NCBI RefSeq assembly: GCF_028453695.1
Contig: NC_135775.1
Location: forward strand, 12,358,746 to 12,422,745
Source: Augochlora pura
Taxonomy: Eukaryota; Arthropoda; Insecta; Hymenoptera; Halictidae
Length of the DNA: 64,000 nt
Direction: 5' to 3'
The notes below the pieces were generated by a model. That model saw only the letters and a program-made list of their open reading frames with translations. It did no database searches and was not told where the DNA came from. Below are positions 59,775-64,000 of this stretch, in pieces. Within the stretch, counting starts at the first letter, position 1; each line of letters opens with the position of its first letter. The translations under genes and the position numbers were made by a program.

Positions 59775-61691
59775 TAAAGAGCAATAAGAAATACGTATAA
59801 AATAACTCTGGTTTTTTCAATACTTCATGTACCCGCAGTTTTCCAATAATCTGTTCTAAATCGATCAACGCTTTCTTAAAAACTCGATCAAAACCAACAA
59901 TAATTTCACCCATCTAATTTGGCAACAATATTTGGACATATTATTTAAAAATAAAAAAAAACTCATCGGCTCAGCCAGTAAAAGAAGCCTATCAAACAGG
60001 CTTCCGGTAAATAGAGTGTCAATTTTCAAAAAATTATAAGAAATGACGAGAATCAGTAATTTCAAAATATCGCGATAATTTGTGCAGTTAAATAAATAGG
60101 TTAACCAATTGACTAATCGCGCGGAAATGTTGAGCACGTAAATTGACAGCACGAAAGAAAAATCAGGCTGCAACGGCTTAATGCAAGCGCAACAAGTGCA
60201 GTCCTCAACTCGGCAAAGCCTTTACGAGTGGCTGTTCTCCGTTCGAAGCGGCTCTTCGTTCGCTTTCCAATGGAATAGAAATGAAAGTATTCGAAGGTGT
60301 CTCCGATCGCTATTCGGAGTGTGCTTCAAAGACTAACCAAGGTATATCGGGGAATGTCTCGTAACGAGAGGCGGTTTCCAAGGGGATACGCTGCGGTGCT
60401 GCGTTTTTCACGCGAAAGAAAATTACGGTTCGGTGGCTGCTTCCCGCCACCATGCTCCATAAGAGATATGATTTTAATTCACGAGACTCCGTGTTATACG
60501 CTCATGTAATCAGCGACTGAATTTTCCACATTCTTCGATATCGGGTTACTCTCATTTTTCACTTGAAATTTTATTAATTCAAGATGTGACGACTTTCATT
60601 ATATACAGTAAATTCATCTTGTGGATAATTAATAATGATCTTTTAAAAATAATTCTAACGATACGAACGGAATAAAAATGTTTATAAAACTTCTTCAAAT
60701 AATATTCGGTTTATTTTCAACAATTCGCATTAATCATAAATCTTAATTACAATTATCTTGAAAATCGAAGGGATACATGTCACGTGAAAATGCAGATTTT
60801 CAGCGTTGTTATCTGACACGGATGTTAACAAATCTTGGCTGGCTCGCCGTGTCTCAATAAAAACGACTTTTAATTCCGGATGCGGAATTGTGTCGGCCGT
60901 ATGTGACCAGCTCGGCATTCGAAGCACTATAAAGAGTTACATATTGAACAGATAAGAGATAACGAGGGAAACGCAGCGTGAACAATGAGCTCGTTCGCGC
61001 GTCGATCGGAAACATAAAAAGTCGAGTATACGAGAGTGCCTATGTGGGACGCGACTTTAGGTTTCATTAAAAAAAACTCACCTCGCTTTCGGTCATTTGC
61101 GGCAAAAACAATATTCAATTTCAAAGGAATACAGGCACGGCCTTTGCGTCATTCGCACAAAAGATCAGTAAAACAATCTCGATGGTATTTTTAGTCGGCG
61201 CCTCCATACTATATCTGCTCGCGTATCCCGCGGCAATCGTAACGCACAGAGCGGCCCGACGTTCAGTTTTGATGGTTAATTTTTATGCATCGCCACTAAA
61301 TTTTCGTATCGGAAAATATCACTCACGCCTCGGCTATTCTGCGAGTGAGTTAACAAACTTTTTTCCGTTTTTAACAGGAATCCGGAGCGCGCGAAATCAC
61401 CGTCACGTTTATCGGGGTCACAGGATTCTGTTGTCACGCGGATACCGGTCCTGGGAAAACCTAACGAACCTCGGGACCGTCTTGTTAAGAACTATATTAC
61501 ACCAATTTTCACCAATTTCGCTTTGTTCCTTCGACGAGGAAACGCTGCGCACTAAAAGAGACCTTTTCGGGCGCTTCGTCCTCTTCGACGAGCTCGTATA
61601 AAGCAGTTTGACATATATCGATCTTCCCTGCATTCTTCAAAAAGTAGTTCTCGTCAAATAATATTTCAAAGGCTTTACGTAAATTATAGTT
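59775..61691. other. No gene recognised
   Basis: AT-rich, with CpG-rich patches at 60180-60500 and 60900-61600. The 139-codon plus frame at 61182-61601 begins MVFLVGASILYLLAYPAAIV, which looks like a hydrophobic segment, but the rest (Arg/Phe/Leu-rich) matches nothing known and there is an antisense frame opposite. Confidence 0.35.
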
Positions 61692-61810
61692 TGTATTATA
61701 TTTATATAATATATAGTATATTATATTTATATAATATATAGTATATTATATTTATATAATATGTTATATTTTATATTTATATAATATGTTATATCTTATA
61801 TTTACATATT
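61692..61810. repeat. AT-only tandem repeat, ~25-bp unit
   Basis: About five imperfect units containing TTATATTTATATAATAT, alternating with ATATAG or ATGTTATAT. It is self-complementary within units and so can form cruciforms. Simple AT satellite. Confidence 0.85.
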
Positions 61811-62764
61811 GTTTCATATATAAGATAGTTATTCAGCGACTGAATAACAATGTTTCTCTGTAACATATTATGTTATATTTATCAAATATTTTATAATAGC
61901 ACCTTGAGACAGCATAAATAAAAATATACGCAAATATTTGTGAATTGTAGCTTGTTAAATTTTATAATAAAAATATTCCAATGCTACATTAAATATTGTA
62001 TTACATCGGTTTAAGAGCTACGGGACATCTAGGCGAATGACGTAACAAAATGCTTCTCTACTTTCATAATGTGTAGATTATATGTAGATTATATGTAGAT
62101 TAAACTAGAAGCATCAATAAACCAGAAGTATAACAAAGAATTTGCAAGAATGATTTATGAAACGCCGGAACTGCAGTTTGTTTCATATTGTATGTTGGCG
62201 AAGAGTCATGAAATTTCTGCGCACCGCTTTGTTCCTCTCTTTCGACTTGATCAGAATTTAATACCCAGTTCTATCCACCGCTATATCTAGTTTACAACAG
62301 CAATATTCCACCTCTATCGATTCTGCCGAACGCGATATTATACAATTACTTTGCCTAAGCTTCGATATCTCACAGCGCGGAAACTATGGAATTCCAACGA
62401 GACCCCAAGTAAATGGACGTATTGCTTAATATTGCGATGGTCGAGTAATAAGCAGGCTTGATAATTGTCTCAGTTTACAGTCCATCGTAAACAGGTAGTC
62501 CGTCTTGGACAAGTATACTTTCGTTGGAAAAACGAGGGTACCGAATGACGTAATTACGACCGTAGCCGATAACGATTACTCTATACTTTACGTGCATCAA
62601 CGGACCTAACGCCCGCGTTAATTATTCGAACCGTTTGCAGGAACATAAAGTCCACGGACTTGCAACGACGACAGTCGACTGGCTCCATGTTAATTAGTAT
62701 TAGGCTTTAATTTGGTGCATCGAATGGTGAACCGACCGCTTCCACTCTTCTCACTTATACACGC
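61811..62764. other. No gene recognised
   Basis: AT-rich with a three-unit 11-bp repeat GTAGATTATAT at 62072-62104. Otherwise unique. Confidence 0.45.
62072..62104. repeat. 11-bp repeat, three units
   Basis: GTAGATTATAT, GTAGATTATAT, GTAGATTAAAC in tandem. Confidence 0.85.
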
Positions 62765-62802
62765 ACGCGCGCGCGCCCTCTCTCTCTCTCTCTCTCTCTC
62801 TT
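62765..62802. repeat. (CG)n-(CT)n microsatellite
   Basis: A CGCGCGCGCG run followed by about 12 CT dinucleotides. It accounts for the Leu-Ser-rich start of the open frame at 62712-62999. Confidence 0.92.
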
Positions 62803-63607
62803 TCTTTCTATCTCTGTCTACCTCAATGTCGTTAATCGCGGGAAAAACATTTAAATTTGATGAACACACGAACGACGAGATTCCAGTGAACGGTGAATAT
62901 TCGTCCTGCGAACCGGTTCGGCGTGTCTATACGTTTCACGAGCCAACGAGCATGTCGGCCATTTCGTCCTGGCTAGATTTAGTCGGAAATCGTCGGTAGA
63001 ATTACTCGGGATCGATCTAATATCGTTTCATTAGTCAGCGATATTTTTATCGGTATTATTTCTTCGAACCGGTGACCATCAATTAGCTGTCACTTTAATC
63101 GGAAAATTCTGTCAGCCTCGATGCAGAGCGATGGAATTCAATTTTTGACTGGCATGGTTATTCATTAATCTTCTTTAGAATATTCACTGTAATATGGGCC
63201 GCTAATTTTAATTACGATTTTATTTTTTCTTAATACAACTGCAGTTACTTGCTGTAATTGCAAAAGATGTTAATTAAATCGAAGTTGCAGCTTCAGCAAA
63301 GATTCAATGCGTATCATAAAATATGCATATACAAAATATACACATATAAAAACGGATGATTTATCATGACTTAAATTGTGATTTACGTATTTCATATTCT
63401 CTATGATAACCTATGTGCTTAATATCGTATTATTATGGTACTGTAATTACATAATACGTATGAATTCGCCTATAATTATGTACGCTACAGTATATCTCAT
63501 ATTAATAAATGACATCATTGCAATTTATTTTTAAACGCTCCCCGTAATGGTCAGCACAATGTATGAATACCATCAATAACTATTAGAATTTAATGTAATG
63601 CAATAAA
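62803..63607. other. No gene recognised
   Basis: CpG-rich to about 63000, then AT-rich. No repeat or coding structure can be supported. Confidence 0.4.
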
Positions 63608-63787
63608 TACAGTGGAGAGCAATATTGAGTCAACAGTTTTAAAATTATATAACTTCTATAAATGTTAGAGAGACTAGTTCACTGCACAATGGGTGAAATA
63701 CTTTTTTAATTGTACTATTAATTATTCATGTCATTTTGACCAATTTAAAAAATTTTATAACATGCCTCAATTTTGTTCCCCACTGTA
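63608..63787. mobile_element. Tc1/mariner-type MITE, 180 bp
   Basis: Left end TACAGTGGAGAGCAATATTG and right end CAATTTTGTTCCCCACTGTA are inverted repeats of about 23 bp with mismatches, ending in TA. The interior AT-rich sequence has no coding capacity. The left half matches the fragment at 47193-47305. Confidence 0.85.
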
Positions 63788-64000
63788 TATTTTGAGAAAG
63801 ATTCGATAAGAGTGATCCATATATTTCATGCTTAGAATAGAAACATTATTATAACATTAGTGTAAACATGACCTTTTAGAGAGTTTCCATGCCATTTGCC
63901 TAAATAAAGATACAGTAACTTTCCATTGTGTTGACTGTTGACCCTTAGTTCCGGCGGACTACCCTTATTAATCCGAAAAGTTTAACGTTACCATGTTGCA
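63788..64000. other. No gene recognised
   Basis: AT-rich end of the window. Nothing can be supported. Confidence 0.4.

Noticed and set aside
61182..61601. 139-codon frame with a hydrophobic, signal-like start
   Set aside because: The downstream sequence matches no family, an antisense frame is open opposite, and a hydrophobic N-terminus alone is weak evidence.
895..64000. CRISPR-like arrays
   Set aside because: The repeated units found (15-bp, 7-bp and 55-64-bp minisatellites) have degenerate repeats or related spacers and lie in eukaryotic DNA. None has identical repeats with unique equal-length spacers.

Overview
This window looks like insect nuclear DNA, most likely from a hymenopteran (bee, ant or wasp). 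AT-rich stretches alternate with patches rich in undepleted CpG. There are many short TTAA-flanked (piggyBac-type) non-autonomous elements, decayed retroelements and microsatellites, and no bacterial-style gene packing. I could not assign any host protein-coding exon, tRNA gene or rRNA gene with confidence. The open frames present are short, overlap on both strands, and lie in CpG-rich patches where stop codons are rare by composition. The window is best read as intergenic or long-intron DNA with a dense record of transposition.

Layout: 0-6 kb is mostly unique sequence with one TTAA MITE (2956-3205) sitting in a degenerate short repeat. A solo LTR of family A lies at 6048-6801, and a second, inverted copy lies at 13537-14293; each has a perfect 5-bp target duplication. 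Between and after them are a CAGGG-ended element, a 15-bp minisatellite, a heptamer array, a foldback element and the 3' tail of a non-LTR retrotransposon. At 21.7-23.0 kb there is a decayed DNA transposon with inverted ends and a broken minus-strand reading frame, into which a small LTR (family C) has inserted. From 26 to 51 kb, TTAA MITEs recur every few kb (26324, 27866, 33239, 38722, 43493, 44007, 46994, 48721). This stretch also holds three copies of LTR family B (33751-34089; 36185-36668, antisense; 48815-50096) and a second, longer non-LTR retrotransposon fragment with RNase H and C-terminal zinc-knuckle remnants (36818-37545). From 51 to 64 kb the sequence is mostly unique, with a solo LTR (family D, 54564-55028) and two Tc1/mariner-type MITEs (59457-59774, 63608-63787).

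The most striking object is the long family-B LTR (48815-50096), which split an older TTAA MITE. It carries nine tandem units whose core can fold into a hairpin. In three units both stem arms change together, CCGGTG/CACCGG becoming CCGTTG/CAACGG, so pairing is kept. The family-A LTR independently carries two tandem hairpins with a similar compensatory change. No two features here form a host pathway or operon. The functional links are those of transposons: insertion, nesting, truncation and loss of the internal parts of LTR elements.
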